Assembly: GCA_033032175.1 (NCBI GenBank)
Contig: CM065328.1
Span: forward strand, 12,896,690 to 12,960,689
Source: Saturnia japonica
Taxonomy: Eukaryota > Arthropoda > Insecta > Lepidoptera > Saturniidae
Direction of reading: 5' to 3'
DNA length: 64,000 nucleotides
Shown here: positions 46,284 through 58,315 of the stretch, piece after piece
Position numbering within the stretch: position 1 is the stretch's first letter
How the letters are laid out: every line of letters begins with the position of its first letter
Translations under genes and position numbers: made by a program
The notes under the pieces: generated by a model
What the model was told of the DNA's origin: nothing
Seen by the model: the letters and a program-made list of their open reading frames with translations, nothing else
The model's database searches: none

Positions 46284-46535
46284 CCCCCCCCCCCCGCCTT
46301 CATAGTAAAAGGTTACCGTAGCCTATGGAAATTTGTAACATAATATGTATCACTAGTGCTTTGCCGACTTTGAACCTCTCTACCCTGAGGAGCACTAGAA
46401 ACCCTACTCACGACAGAAAAACAACATAAGGTTATTTGGTTGCGGTCTTCTCTGAGGTGAACGTATTTCAGTAGTCGGGCTGCCGCAAGTAGAGAGAAAT
46501 CTCTTTTGAGATTTCCCTGCTCTTTACCTCTAGGA
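46284..46535 (+). repeat. REP-1 copy with a C12 run
   Basis: The usual CGGCCCGCCT head is replaced by 12 C (46284-46295) then GCCTTCATAGTAAAAGG. The body AACATAAGGTTATTTGG follows. Confidence 0.55.
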
Positions 46536-46539
46536 AGGG

Positions 46540-47130
46540 AATGGATCTCTAAATTTTGATGATAGATTTTTATCTAACTCAAGATTAAGTAGCTATCTAA
46601 CCGATCATTATACCGTAAAACCGTACTATCACATGGAAGGATAAAGGAACCATTAAAGGACCATTTTGTTGTCCGTCTATCTATCTGTCTGTCAAGACCT
46701 TTTTGTCAGAAATGCGTGGAGGTAGCAAAACAAAACTTCTAAGATAATGCAATCAAAAAATAATCAACGTAATCAAAAGATACAGCCGTTTATGTCACAT
46801 ATTTGACTTCCCGAAGAATACTTCCCGTTGACTTAAATCACTAAAATTGGCAAGGAACAATGTCTTAGCACAAGTAAAGTGAAAACCAAAAAACAGTATA
46901 TTTATATAATAGTTTACACAAAAAAAAATGCAATTATAAACTTATTTGTAGTTGGTAAGCTAACAGCGACTTTTTGTACGGAACCCTAGCGAACCTGACT
47001 TGCATTTGTACATATTTATTAGGTGAATCAAGTTCCAGTCAGATGTAAAAGTAGAGGAAAAATAAATTAAAGTAAAAACAACAGGTCTAGTGCGTATCTG
47101 GTACTGTGGCAACAGAAATCTTACGACGTG
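46540..47130. other. Gene-free stretch
   Basis: AT-rich sequence; no exon or repeat recognised. Confidence 0.35.
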
Positions 47131-47200
47131 AAGCGCGCAGGTGCCGCCATCCCGCCATACCTTGCCGCGGCCGGCCGCGTCGCTCGAACAGTGGACAACT
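47129..47200. promoter_or_regulatory. CpG-dense islet upstream of a possible first exon
   Basis: CGCGGCCGGCCGCGTCGCTC lies ~340 bases before the possible first exon at 47541. The pairing hints at a promoter but rests on composition and position only. Confidence 0.25.
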
Positions 47201-47540
47201 CACCCTACCTAAAACGTGTATCAGCGATGACAAAAGTCTTTCGGCGCAATAAAAACTTCTATCCTCTGTTTCAATAAGATTTTTAAATTATCAAACATGT
47301 AGAAATTGTATCAGGATAGAAAAAGGAACGATTTGTTGTAATTACAAAAGTAAAAACCAGTTGGCATGCCAATCAGAACCACCGAAGGAAAGTACGAGCC
47401 AATAAAAAACTAACAATAACATTAATTAATATTGTTAAGGCTAAAAGGCGCATACGACGATCATATGCACAATGATACAGCACCTATCCTTTTTCCTCGT
47501 ATCTGTCTATCCTTGTCTACCCCCTACCTTTTCGCCGACG

Positions 47541-47704
47541 TCAGTTCGCCTTTAAAATTGCAACGGCAAACACAGAGTGACTGCGGTATTTAATTAAAAT
47601 AAACTTTACTTCAAAAAACTTGAATAAATTATCGTGCATGGTGCGTGGTGACACAGAAGTGAACACAAGAGGAGGCTTCCAAAGTGCGTAAAAGCTGTTG
47701 TTCG
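47541..47704 (+). other. Possible noncoding first exon
   Basis: An arthropod-type initiator TCAGTT lies at 47541, preceded by GC-richer sequence, and a strong donor TTCG|GTGAGTCC follows at 47705. The segment has no long frame. The next ~2.4 kb is nearly free of repeats, as expected for regulatory intron sequence. No coding exon to the right could be found in the window. Confidence 0.2.
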
Positions 47705-47709
47705 GTGAG

Positions 47710-50225
47710 TCCCTTTTTTCTCCATTCTATAAATTCCAGTATTCCGTGTCATTGTGCATATATTGTAATCGACCAGGGAAATTGCCCCCAACCAACAATC
47801 CGGCTAGTTTTATGAAAGAAAACGAACCAGCGCTTACAAATATGTTATTTAATAACTAAGTATACAATAGAAATTTCTGCGGATCTTGTTCTGTCATGTT
47901 ATTATTTTTATTTTAAATTCATAAACTTACGTTAGTTGTCCTTACATTATCAAATATTAGCGTAATTTTGCGTTATACGGTTAAGTTATTCGCTCCTTCT
48001 GTAAAACAAGTGCTTAATTGTTAATAACATATAAAATCAGTTAATTACGCTTAAGTTTAAAGTAAACGTCCTTTTATTTTAAGGAACAAAGAAACTTCTA
48101 AGAAATGTAAGGCATATTTCACCCAAAAAACAATTACTTCAAAGCAATACTAGCAATACAAATATCCATCATGAAAAATTACAAAAAGTGCAGTTACGTC
48201 CTTGTCTTACCGAAGATGCGTTTTGTTCAAGTGATAAATAGTTATTTACCAATAACCAATATATTTATAGGTAGTTACCAATAATAACAAATACCTAAAT
48301 AATAAAATACGAGTGAACTAGATCTAATATATTATGGTATAGTAAATGGCCTTCATTAATTTATACATGTAACTTGAATATGTACTTAGCTATAAGTTTT
48401 CTTAAAATATTATAATAAAATAAAAGTCATTTTGATTTCGGGACGATCATTCAAGTTGAGGTAAAATATTTATTTTTATAACTTTTATCATTTTATACCT
48501 CGACTGTACCAAATTGGTGTCTTTGAAGCGGGTTAATTGAGTCCAAACATTAAAATTAAGTAAACTATAGAGATTAACGTTGCGTCAAACGTGCGTATGT
48601 ATTTGTGTGTATGTGTATCTGTAGGTCTCTGTGTTGTGTTTGTTCAACGTGCTAATGTATTTTCTAGTTTTTCGTTAGATTAATATTTTACGTGTAGTAC
48701 GGACAGCACCAACGAAGTATATTTTCTGAATAGTAAAGTTGTCGGCTGGCGATGAAGAATACATTGCATCGCGAGGAAACACGATCATTAGAGAACTATA
48801 ATTTTAGTACCAACACGTACTGTGACAATACACAAACTGTTAATGTCACAGTCCACAGTCAAGCCTGAGAGAAGAAGTAGTTTATAATATTATATCACTA
48901 AACACATATTGGTTTATTTGTTGGTATTAGGTTGCTGAAATGCGATTAAAATATGTGGCATGTGTAACGTATATACGCACACGGTAAGTGTAATATAACA
49001 AAAATAGCTATAAAAAATATATCCCGCATGCCAATTAAATGATGAAGTGACTGACTTCAACGATAATAATGTAAATTACGTAATTATTGTGTTTGAATAA
49101 CTATAAAACATATATCCCGCGTGCCAAGTAAACGACGAAGTGGCTTACTTCAATGATAACAATGCAATTAACTCTATTATTGTGTAAAATTATACTTATT
49201 TATTTATAAAGTCAGTAAAATTAATTCACATTATTATATAATTGATGGCTAACTTCATGGTTTCCCACTTCCGTCACATGATGCACGTACACTCACAATT
49301 TTACCCCCTACTAAAGGCGACAAAACAAGTATCACTTCAAAATAAATAAAAAAACAATTTTCTGCAATCAGTACTTGCGTACATTGACAAATGAAAAAGA
49401 ATAGCTCAGTTGCTTCTACAAACACAAGTTGCCCAATCTGTCAGATTCACGTAGCGACCTCGTCTTTGTTTTAATTCTAATACCAATTAATTAAGGACAC
49501 GGTGATATTAATTAAAAGAATTTAAATGATATTTAACCTTCATTACCGGTTCTGATTACTTAAAAATATTGAAATCTAACTCGTTATCCGCATGTACTGG
49601 AAGTGAAAGCAATTGAAGACAAAAATAAACGAGATAACAACAGTAATCTAATGGCTAGCACTTTTTAAGTGTAACCTAATATAGTTATTCTAAAAATCCA
49701 GGAACTTACTTACCATTATAATATCTATTGCTCAAATTCTCTAGATGAGATATTGTTTTGACGTAGCTTACGTTCAAGTTGCTATGAGATTTACCTAGAA
49801 AGGAAACTAAACAATCATCTATTCACTGAACTATATTAGGAATTGAATACCTTCAATAACAAAAAAGTTTAATAAAAGATATAATTTCATTCTTTGTTGG
49901 TAAGTGCCTGCTTGTGCAAGACGCAATGGCTTTTGTTACGTTTTTTTACGTTTAAAAATATTAGAATAATATTTTGCAAATAAAAGGTAATGGGACGTGA
50001 ATAACATATTTAGTTGTTTTGGTTACGTTTTAAAAACGGTTCTTACAAGTCGATCGAATTCGACTTGTACTCCCAAGTTCAGATGGATCACAAAAATATG
50101 ATTTATATTTTTTTTAATTCCACAAAATGACTAGGTACATTCTAGGAGATGGAAAAGGTGTAGCAATAGCATAGATAATATAGCACTCTGCAGATGAGTT
50201 AATTTCTCTTTGACAATCGCAAGAA
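47710..50225. other. Repeat-poor gene-free stretch
   Basis: The longest part of the window without recognised transposon sequence. Near 49014-49150 a pair of ~50-bp segments repeats in direct order (TATATCCCGCATGCCAATTA and TATATCCCGCGTGCCAAGTA), ~100 bp apart. Confidence 0.4.
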
Positions 50226-50229
50226 GTAC

Positions 50230-50625
50230 GATTGCTTCCCGAAGATTTCGGAGTATGGTGTTTTTAGTGGTCGCCAACAATAGGTCTCATAAGAATGTTC
50301 AAGATCACTAGAAGCCAATTGGAGAGGGCTATGCTAGGAATTTCTCAGCGTGTTCAAATCAGAAATAAGTGATCCGCAAAAGAACCAAAGTCACCGACGT
50401 ATCCCTAAGAATAACTAGACTTAAGTGGCAATGGGAGGGCATGTAGCTCGTAGAACGGATGGCTGATGGGGCCAAAGAGTCATCGAGTGGTGGCCACGTA
50501 GTTGAAGGAGCAGCCTAGGCAGACCCACCACAAGGTGGAACGAAAACCTGATAAAGGTTGCGGGAATCAGCTAGATGCGGGTCGATGTCCAGCCCTGGAC
50601 TTTTTCAGCTAAAATGAAGTTGATA
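50230..50625 (+). pseudogene. Non-LTR retrotransposon C-terminal remnant
   Basis: Frames read RSQLERAMLGISQRVQIRNK, VIRKRTKVTDVSLRITRLKW and GRPTTRWNENLIKVAGISWM. This is a conserved LINE C-terminus with several frame changes. The tail ACTTTTTCAGCTAAAATGAA and following sequence resembles 53180-53270, part of a second copy. Confidence 0.65.
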
Positions 50626-50736
50626 AAAACCAAAATCAAGTAAAAAATTTCTTTATTCAACTTAGAACCTAAGAACATAAGTAACATGATGTTAAATACA
50701 ATAAAATGTTTATTTTTAAGATTCATCCGAAATAAA

Positions 50737-51250
50737 AGATATATCCCTTCTCAAAGCTTTAATTAGAGACTTTGGTATAGTTTTAGACAGCAGTCTCAAT
50801 TTTACTGATCACATTAATAGGTTCGTTAAAAATGGTGATCAAATATTAGGTTTAATCAAAAGAAATACAAAGGAATTTCGCAAGCCACAAACAAAGATAG
50901 TCTCGTTTAATGCGTTGGTCTGAAGTAACTTAGAATATGACAGTGTTTTTTTATTTAGATTTGACTAGACTGTTAGCCTTAGGTGCCCTGAAGCCGCAGC
51001 GGCTTTTACAGCTTCACCGAACTTGGGGGAGTATGCCAGTGTGGTTTGGAATCAAAATTATGCTGTGCATTCCCAAAGAATTGGGAATATCCCAATGACA
51101 TTTTATAGGTAGATACGTCATTGATGCTCTTTGAATTGATACCGGCGTGAGCGAGAAGAAACTTTTATCATTTTTTAACAACAGAGTTTCAGCCTTACGC
51201 TGTGAATTCCTATTTCTTTTGTTTCGACAATCTGATAACAAAATTTGTAA
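50737..51250 (+). pseudogene. Jockey-type RT fragment split by LINE-3p (copy 1)
   Basis: The RT part reads RDFGIVLDSSLNFTDHINRF, NGDQILGLIKRNTKEF and, after the insertion, EYASVVWNQNYAVHSQRIGN. It is interrupted at 50947-51028. A near-identical composite lies at 53995-54540. Confidence 0.72.
50947..51028 (-). mobile_element. LINE-3p insertion (copy 1)
   Basis: A short T run, then TAGACTGTTAGCCTTAGGTG and GCGGCTTTTACAGCTTCACC. The flanks GAATATGACAGTGT and GAGTATGCCAGTGT form a 14-bp target duplication. Confidence 0.72.
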
Positions 51251-51259
51251 CGTATTCAA

Positions 51260-52030
51260 ATTGCTTTTAGTGTGAGTACAACGCGTCTATTTATTAAACC
51301 TCATTGATAATTAACGTTAAAGCATTACCACCGGTTCGGACAAATTACCAGTCACCGAGAAGAAACGTTAAGAAACTTGATAGGGTTTATTTGAATTTTT
51401 TTCTATACTGATGGAGACAATAAATAATAGAGTGATTTGTCGGATTAAATTGTTCTCTAGAACGCAAGTTACGATTTAAAAAAGAACGTTATTGGTTCTG
51501 AATATAAGTTAAATAATTAATAATTACCGATAAATTGATTCCATTGTACCGATTGTCCCTAGACCACAGTACAAATACAGACTAACAATAAAGCGCCACA
51601 CGATACCCATTCACTTAGTATTCAATCCAAATGCATTGTGTACTCGATAGTACTCGAATAATTGTGTTCTTTATTTTTTATTTATTTAATTTACTATTAT
51701 TTAAAAATGGAACCCTTGTCCTTTTGTTGTAATTAATCTATTCTTTTTGCGTTTCGTATTAAATTTGATTAACGAAATTAAACCATATCACAAAAATTTT
51801 AAGAACTTTACACAATTTTATTGATGGCAAAGTAAATGTTGGTACGGAAAAATTGTGTTGTTGTAGAATTAAATTTCTTATAATGTGTACATAAGGTATA
51901 ATTTACTTTTGTGGGATCATATAATGAAGTCAAAATTTAAAATAGTTGTTGGTAATAATTTGATTGCGGTTTATTGTTGTGGGCGTGGTCGATTCATAAT
52001 GGATAGTCTACGAGAAAGGTTTTATGGTAT
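51260..52030. other. Gene-free stretch
   Basis: AT-rich sequence; no feature recognised. Confidence 0.35.
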
Positions 52031-52032
52031 CT

Positions 52033-52174
52033 CTAGCTGTGCCCCACGGTTTCACCCTTATTAAATTAATTCAAACAACTCTCCACCACACCCTCATGCC
52101 CACTAATTACTAACCTATCGTTCCCCACACTTTCCGTACTTGCCAAATTGCCACACGTTCATGATTACCGCCTA
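52033..52174 (-). mobile_element. Helitron 3' end, short piece
   Basis: CTAGCTGTGCCCCACGGTTT is a Hel-B 3' end on the minus strand. It is followed within 142 bases by a second such end at 52175. Confidence 0.5.
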
Positions 52175-52897
52175 CTAGCTGTCCTGCGGTTTCACCCGCA
52201 TATAATTTAGAAGAAATCACTGATTGATGATTTATAATATTTTAGTATAGACAATATTTTTATCGGGCGGCCAGACGGTCACATCGCGGCATGTCACGGC
52301 TCGTTAGCGCCACTACTACTATAGACATAGACTCGAGCCGAGTGTTGAATTATTTTAATTTTGCATTATCTCTCAAACTATGCGTCCAAATAACAATCTG
52401 TAAAAGACAAAGTTTATCTTCATTAAATTGTGTTTATGATGAAGTAACTTTTGTTCGTATGGATTAATATGCCATGCTTAAAAATAATGCTCCTAAATTA
52501 ATTTTTAATCTTCGACAAAAAAAATAAGCAATATACATTAGGTATAGGAGAAAGATATATGCTATCGCAAACTTTTTTTAAATACTAATGAGCAATATTT
52601 TTTTTAGAACATTGTATTTCCGTATCATTAACGATTACGCCAGCGCACCGGTTATATGAGTTCGGGAGGGCTTCGGCTTCCGACTTACGTAACAAAAAAT
52701 AATATTTAAGGCTATCTGACCAAGTTGTAGGTAATCTAAAAATAGCCTAATTTTATTTTTTAAATCGATATGGCTATATATAAAAAAATATTAGGTATCC
52801 GAATGGTAGTTCCAGAGATTAGCGTTTAAAGAAACAAATCAAAAACTGTCCGCATAATTCTTCCAGACAAGCAACCGACCGTAACTTCTTTCGTTAT
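52175..52897 (-). mobile_element. Hel-B-type Helitron-like element
   Basis: The left edge CTAGCTGTCCTGCGGTTTCA is a minus-strand 3' end after A. The body shares sequence with 4580-4720 and 11433-11960. The 5' end is unclear; a plus-strand TCTATACTAATATTAC starts at 52898. Confidence 0.55.
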
Positions 52898-52914
52898 TCT
52901 ATACTAATATTACA

Positions 52915-53990
52915 CTCCCCACTTTTCCACGGGAAGAAAGAACAACGCTGAGCGCGTAGTGGTTATAAAATAATTGTAGTTCCTTAAAAACTTTAGTAAC
53001 TTTTCGTTGGAGATATCGTGATAATTTTTGATAAGAACCAAGTAAGTGCAATGGGAGGACTTAGTTCTAGTAGAGGTATGGGTAAAAGTTCCTAGTGTGG
53101 CTTAATAGTTAAAGGTTTGTAGGCAGACAACAAAGTAAACAAAAACCTGGTTTTCGAACAGCGATGCGGGCATTTCACCTGACTTTTTCTGCAAATAATT
53201 GATAAAAACAATACATCAAAAATTTCTTATTCAACTTTAACCTAGACTAAGTACATATTTAAATACAAAGAAATGTTTTAAAATTATCCAAATAACAGTA
53301 TTTTCAGGCCGTCATCGCCTCTGTGGGTGGGGTCTTTCCACGTTTGGAGGGCGTTTTTTGCGCAGAAAGCTGTAACAGACGGATGCCATGATGGTTTGAA
53401 TGTGTTAAACGGGGGTGCAATAATTCGACCATTGAGTCCGGCTTATAAAATCATATCTTTTGTAATTTTGCAGGACGACAAAGTTCACTGTTTTACTTTT
53501 CTTTCACTTGAGACTCTTGATTGGCGTGCGTATCGCCTTAAGTTAATATTCAGGAATGACCTAAAAGGCCCCGTTTCCGAGTTTATTTCGTGTTTTAATT
53601 TAGTTTTGTTTGGTTGACCTGTTAAACTTTATATTTCATTATTATCTTAAACATCCAAAAGTTCCTTTTGAATACCTATCCATTAAATATCAATTAAATA
53701 TATTACGAAATATTCCTATATAACCAAAAAAATAATTTACGGCGCAATTTTCCGTCTAAAATTTTAATTTTGATATTTCCTATTGGCTTACTTATTTAAT
53801 CATTCTATTGTTTATTTTGACTATTGCCCATCATAACTTTATACACTTAAAAACATGCAACTTAAGTAGCATATTCGCTTACATTTTTCTATAATATCTC
53901 TAATCAATCTATTTTATCGTAAACATAGTATATAACCGTAAAACATAATATTCATAATACCCTAACCTAAGACACGAAAACAACTGTTCT
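52915..53990. other. Mostly unclassified, with LINE-like tail
   Basis: 53180-53270 resembles 50600-50700 (a LINE tail). The 96-codon frame at 53327-53617 has no recognised family; its last part is similar at the DNA level to 54640-54725, so it is probably repeat-derived. Confidence 0.35.
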
Positions 53991-53994
53991 GTCC

Positions 53995-54540
53995 CCAACA
54001 GATATATTCCTTCTCAATGCTTTAATTAGAGACCTTGGTATAGTTTTAGACAGCAGTCTCAATTTTACTGATCACATTAATAGGTTCATTAAAAATGGTG
54101 ATCAAATATTAGGTTTCACCAAAAGAAATACAACGGAATTTTGCAAGCCACAAACAAAGATAGTCTCGTTTAATGTGTTGGCCTGAAGTAACTTAGAATA
54201 TCACAGTGTTTTTTTATTTAGATCTGACTACACTGTTAGCCTTAGGGGCCCTGAAGCCGCTGCGGCTTTTACAGCTTCACCGAACTTGGGGGAGTATGCC
54301 AGTGTGGTTTGGAATCCAAATTATGCTATGCATTCCCAAAGAATTGGGAATATCCCAATGATATTTTATAGATATATATGTCATTGATGCTCTTTACATG
54401 GCATCGTGAATGGTGGGTAAGTACCCTTAGTTCACTTTCGACTTGATACCGGCGTGAGCGAGAAGAAACTTTTATCCTTTTTTAACAACAGAGTTTCAAC
54501 CTTACGCTGTGAATTGCTGCCTATGTTTCGACAATAATGA
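53995..54540 (+). pseudogene. Jockey-type RT fragment split by LINE-3p (copy 2)
   Basis: It repeats the composite at 50737-51250, including RDLGIVLDSSLNFTDHINRF and the same insertion at the same place. It has an extra ~48 bases near 54396-54443 that copy 1 lacks. Confidence 0.72.
54210..54291 (-). mobile_element. LINE-3p insertion (copy 2)
   Basis: Flanked by GAATATCACAGTGT and GAGTATGCCAGTGT, the same target duplication as copy 1, so one insertion event predates the duplication. Confidence 0.72.
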
Positions 54541-54554
54541 CCCATTTGTAACGT

Positions 54555-54660
54555 ACGGGAATCGCGTTCAGATATAAGGTGTGAGAACGCATACATGGAC
54601 CCAGGAACAATGCGATAAAATTAGTTTTCCGATATCGCGACGCCCTCTAAGCTTAATATC
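54555..54660 (+). repeat. Tc1-like fragment
   Basis: CGGGAATCGCGTTCAGATAT and ACGCATACATGGACCC resemble 55649-55690 within the Tc1 element. It is a diverged remnant. Confidence 0.4.
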
Positions 54661-55048
54661 AGGATGATCCAAAGAGTCACGTTTGCCGTGTTATTTCGTC
54701 TTACATATTAGCATTGGTGACTTTAAATTTTTGCATGAGATATAAATCTTCCCGTGGATAGTCCCCGAACAAGTTTAACTGTCTTTATTATTTCGATTAA
54801 ATAACATTATAAACAAGGCTTATGAAAGGTAACTGCAATTTTAACCAAATACCTTTTTCTTTACTTTTTCATCAAAATATTCATCCAATTTTGTTATTTT
54901 TTTTTAATTTGTCATAATTTCCCAATAATTGATTTAACTTATTTAATATACCCAGTTATTCTAATTTTATACGGTTAACTTTCATGCCCTTGATACCAAA
55001 TGAACGGAATCCATTATATCAAATGATTGTCAAACTGTTGTTTCTATA

Positions 55049-56527
55049 CACACATCAAAAAAGTCTAACAACATGGTGATATTACAAATTTTCCATTTGT
55101 ATTAATAATTTTAAATTTTACCAAACAAATTGCGTAGGAAGTAAACTTTTTTGATTATAATACTGGCTGGTTTAAAAAAAAATTTGATTATGTTTTGTTT
55201 TTTTTCATAAAATAAATGACTGCAATTTGTTTAATTTAAGTGCATTTTAATTGACGTTTATTGATTTTATAATTTTACAACCATTTAAATAATTAGACAA
55301 AATTGATTGTTGATATTCTATTCGTATGAACGATTCTTAGATGGCAATGAAATGCAAAGATTTTAGGGATTCCAACGGGAAGTAATCAATTGAGGTATCT
55401 CGACATTTTGCATTATAGATGCTTAATTTGGTTGGCAGCGCCTAAATAATAAGAGAACCCGCTGAATGACCCAGCCTAAAAGGAGTAAACCTCGGGAAGA
55501 CCGGTAATCAACTGACTGAAGACGCCAGCCGAGTAAGTCGAAATTAAGTTTGAGACAAATTTCAAGTGGTTGATGAAGTCCTCAAATGTGCGAAATCGAC
55601 TGCTGAAGGCCTACACTCACCCCATCAGGTCCACCGAACGTCACGGGAATCGCTCGTCGATATGAATGGTGTAGAGAACGCAAACATGGACCAGACAATG
55701 ATAAAATATTTTCCGATGAGTCGTTAGGGTTTAAGCCTGATACAAAGGGTGCGACGTATTGGCCAAAAATACTGAAAGGTCAGTGCGTTAAGAAGTTTCC
55801 ATACAGGTCAACAGTTATGTTATGGGGGGTAATTATGAAACAGGCAACTAGCTATTTTTGAATGGAAACATAATGCTGAAAATTACATTGAGGATATTCT
55901 CAGACCTTTAAGTATACCCATTTGCACAAACCTTTGGCTCCGATTTTAGGTTAATTCATGACAATGCGCGTTCACATACAGCTCGGCGAACCAGTGAATA
56001 CTTTGCAACGGAGAACATCCGGGTATTGCCCTGGCCTGCACAATCGCCAGATCTCAACCCCATCGAGCACGCATGGGGCATGCTCCAGAGACGTGTTTTG
56101 AAGGACTTGGACGGAGCAACAACAACCCAACAGCGAAGGATTTGCTACAATTCCATTGGGAGCGAATACCGCAAGATGTCATAAACAGTCTCATTAATTC
56201 AATGAATAATCGTTGCCGACAAGTTCTGAATAGCAGAGGAGCCCATACTTTGTATTAAATTGTTCTATTCTTTCACAATAAATACATTTTCTTTAGAAAT
56301 TTCATTTTGTAAGAAAAAAGTTTAGTTTCTTATGTATCTTAGTTTCTACAGTATATTCTAATATTGTTAATTTCTGTTATTAAAAGAACTTATAAAGACA
56401 ACAGCTGTTATTTTTACATCATAGAACCCTAAAGATATTATTTTAAAAATAAAATACAACGTTATAATGTGAAGAACCATCCTAAAATTTAAATTAGTAC
56501 ATGTTGCTTAGACTTTTTTGATGAGTG
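55049..56527 (+). mobile_element. Tc1-like element, inactive
   Basis: The ends CACACATCAAAAAAGTCTAA and, inverted at the right, CACTCATCAAAAAAGTCTAA are flanked by TA (55047-55048 and 56528-56529). At 1479 bp it is a typical Tc1 size. Confidence 0.82.
55430..56257 (+). pseudogene. Tc1-like transposase pseudogene
   Basis: Readable pieces are EWCRERKHGPDNDKIFSDES (first catalytic Asp), IHDNARSHTARRTSEYFATE (second) and WPAQSPDLNPIEHAWGMLQR (third catalytic residue as Glu), then a frame change. The C-terminal frame at 56073-56258 ends NRCRQVLNSRGAHTLY. The DDE catalytic triad pattern identifies Tc1; several stops and frame changes show it is dead. Confidence 0.82.
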
Positions 56528-56554
56528 TATGTGGTCTAAAATCTTATAGGCTAT

Positions 56555-56830
56555 TGACGCGCCTCTGTAGCCAGAGGTACATCGAACTAAATGCTGAAGT
56601 GCACTTTTGCTATCTGTTAAAATTACAACTTTTCTAATATTATTTTTAATTACTTATATAAGTTATTGCTTCTGATATTGCATTGAGCTCCAATGACATA
56701 ATCGACACATCTTGGTTCACTTTAAAACAAGCTGTTATATTTCTATAGGCATCATAGTAGGCCATTCCTAAGCCTTCACAGTTTTTAGAGCCATCAGTAT
56801 ACAGTTTATACCAACCTTTATATTTAATAC
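56555..56830 (-). pseudogene. LINE RNase H domain remnant
   Basis: Minus-strand frames read KLYTDGSKNCEGLGMAYYDA, SIMSLELNAISEAI and VVILTDSKSALQHLVRCTSG. These show the three RNase H acidic positions (TDGS, LELNA, TDSKSA). RNase H of this type occurs in I/LOA-like non-LTR retrotransposons. A frame change separates the last two pieces. Confidence 0.72.
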
Positions 56831-56904
56831 ATAATTCTCTATCAATGTCTTACTTTGTACATTACTAATAATTAATTATACACATACATAAATAACGCTT
56901 TTTC

Positions 56905-57005
56905 CCCAATTAGGTAGGAAGAGACCACGTCCTTCCACTTGCTACTATCCTGGCATACATCTTTCGTTTCTTCAACATTCATAACTCTTTTCATGCATAC
57001 TTGTC
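56905..57005 (-). pseudogene. LINE C-terminal remnant
   Basis: The minus frame reads ETKDVCQDSSKWKDVVSSYL, matching the remnant at 63755-64000 and the familiar CKDRxKWxxxVSAY end of a lepidopteran LINE. Confidence 0.58.
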
Positions 57006-57009
57006 GGTT

Positions 57010-57920
57010 TAGAGTACTCTTGACCTAACCTTTCTTAATTATAATATAATTAAATACAGTTATAATTAAAGATTATCCAATAACAGTGTTGACCAGCAAG
57101 AAATCAGGATCCAACGGCAATCAACGTCGTGACGTCGCTCTATACATACTATGATGAAAGAGTAATTAAATTTTTACATTGACAGAAACTGAAAAATAAA
57201 CAGAAACAAGCCACTTTGACTGGTTTTTGAAAAACTCTGTATCTAAAGTACAATAATAATGATAAGTAATATTCGACAAATTTTACAGCTTTAGAAACAA
57301 ATCAACTGTTTGGAAAATTAGCAGAGAGATAACATGGAAGAAAAAAAGTCATAATTCACTTTTATTCTGATTAGATATTGGGTGAGTTCCTAGAGGATAT
57401 TAAAAAATAAAAACATTTTAATATGGGCAAAGCAATAGACAGCAACTAGTTAGACGAACTATTCTTAATTAACAGCTTTAAAAGTTGTGATGTTATGACT
57501 AAATTTAACGGAAGTATATTATCTTAAAATCCGGGAAAGGGACTTAGGACACTTTCATCGCGTAATTAGAGAGGGATGAACAAAATAATGCGGGGGAAAT
57601 AAAGCAAAATAAAAAAGTAATTCATTGCATAACTCTTTGATAACTCTAACCATACAATTCTCAAAAGTAAGAGATATTATTAAAAGCATACATTATTTTT
57701 TATTTCCCGCAACAATGGATTGTCATTCAATACTTTCAAAGTTTACAAATCAGCTGTGCATTCACAAACCACAATGTGATTTTAATTGTACAAAAAACAC
57801 ATACAAAAACCACACTTGAAAAGAATGCCTTAACTATAAGCAATAGCAGGTAGCAATTGCTATTTATTGAAATAGCATTTCTTAAATTTCATACCACTAT
57901 GAGATATCTTTGCTGATAAG
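57010..57920. other. Gene-free stretch
   Basis: AT-rich. The 64-codon frame at 57625-57819 has no family motif. Confidence 0.35.
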
Positions 57921-57924
57921 TAAA

Positions 57925-58301
57925 TCTATACAATTAATAAAATGGAGGTGTCGACGGGACTTTCACTGGTAGATAGCTGAATTTATAGGAAGTAACTTAG
58001 GTTACTTTTATTTTAGAAAAAGAATTAAGTTCCGCACAAATAAAAAAAAACTGGTCTTGGTGAATCAATTCTGGCGCTTAAATGGCTTACACTGATTAAA
58101 CCATAAAAGATATAGCAAATTAATGTACTAAACAATTGTAGACATTAAAAAGACCTACAAAAAAGTCAGAGAGAGTATACGTCTGTCTTCTAAGGTACAC
58201 TCACACTAAGCATTTTTGTCTTTAAAGTAGCCGGGAGCGGGGGAACAAGATTCGCGCAGGCATTCAGTAGTCCACGTGAGCGAAGCCGCAGGCACAGCTA
58301 G
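57925..58301 (+). mobile_element. Hel-A Helitron, complete ends
   Basis: A|TCTATACAATTAATAAAATG at the left and GCAGGCACAGCTAG|T at the right. About 100 bases of the body behind the 5' end are deleted compared with 62488-62845. Confidence 0.75.
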
Positions 58302-58315
58302 TATATTAATAAATA

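Noticed and set aside
53327..53617. 96-codon plus frame as a gene
   Set aside because: No recognised motif; part is similar to 54640-54725, so it is likely repeat sequence.
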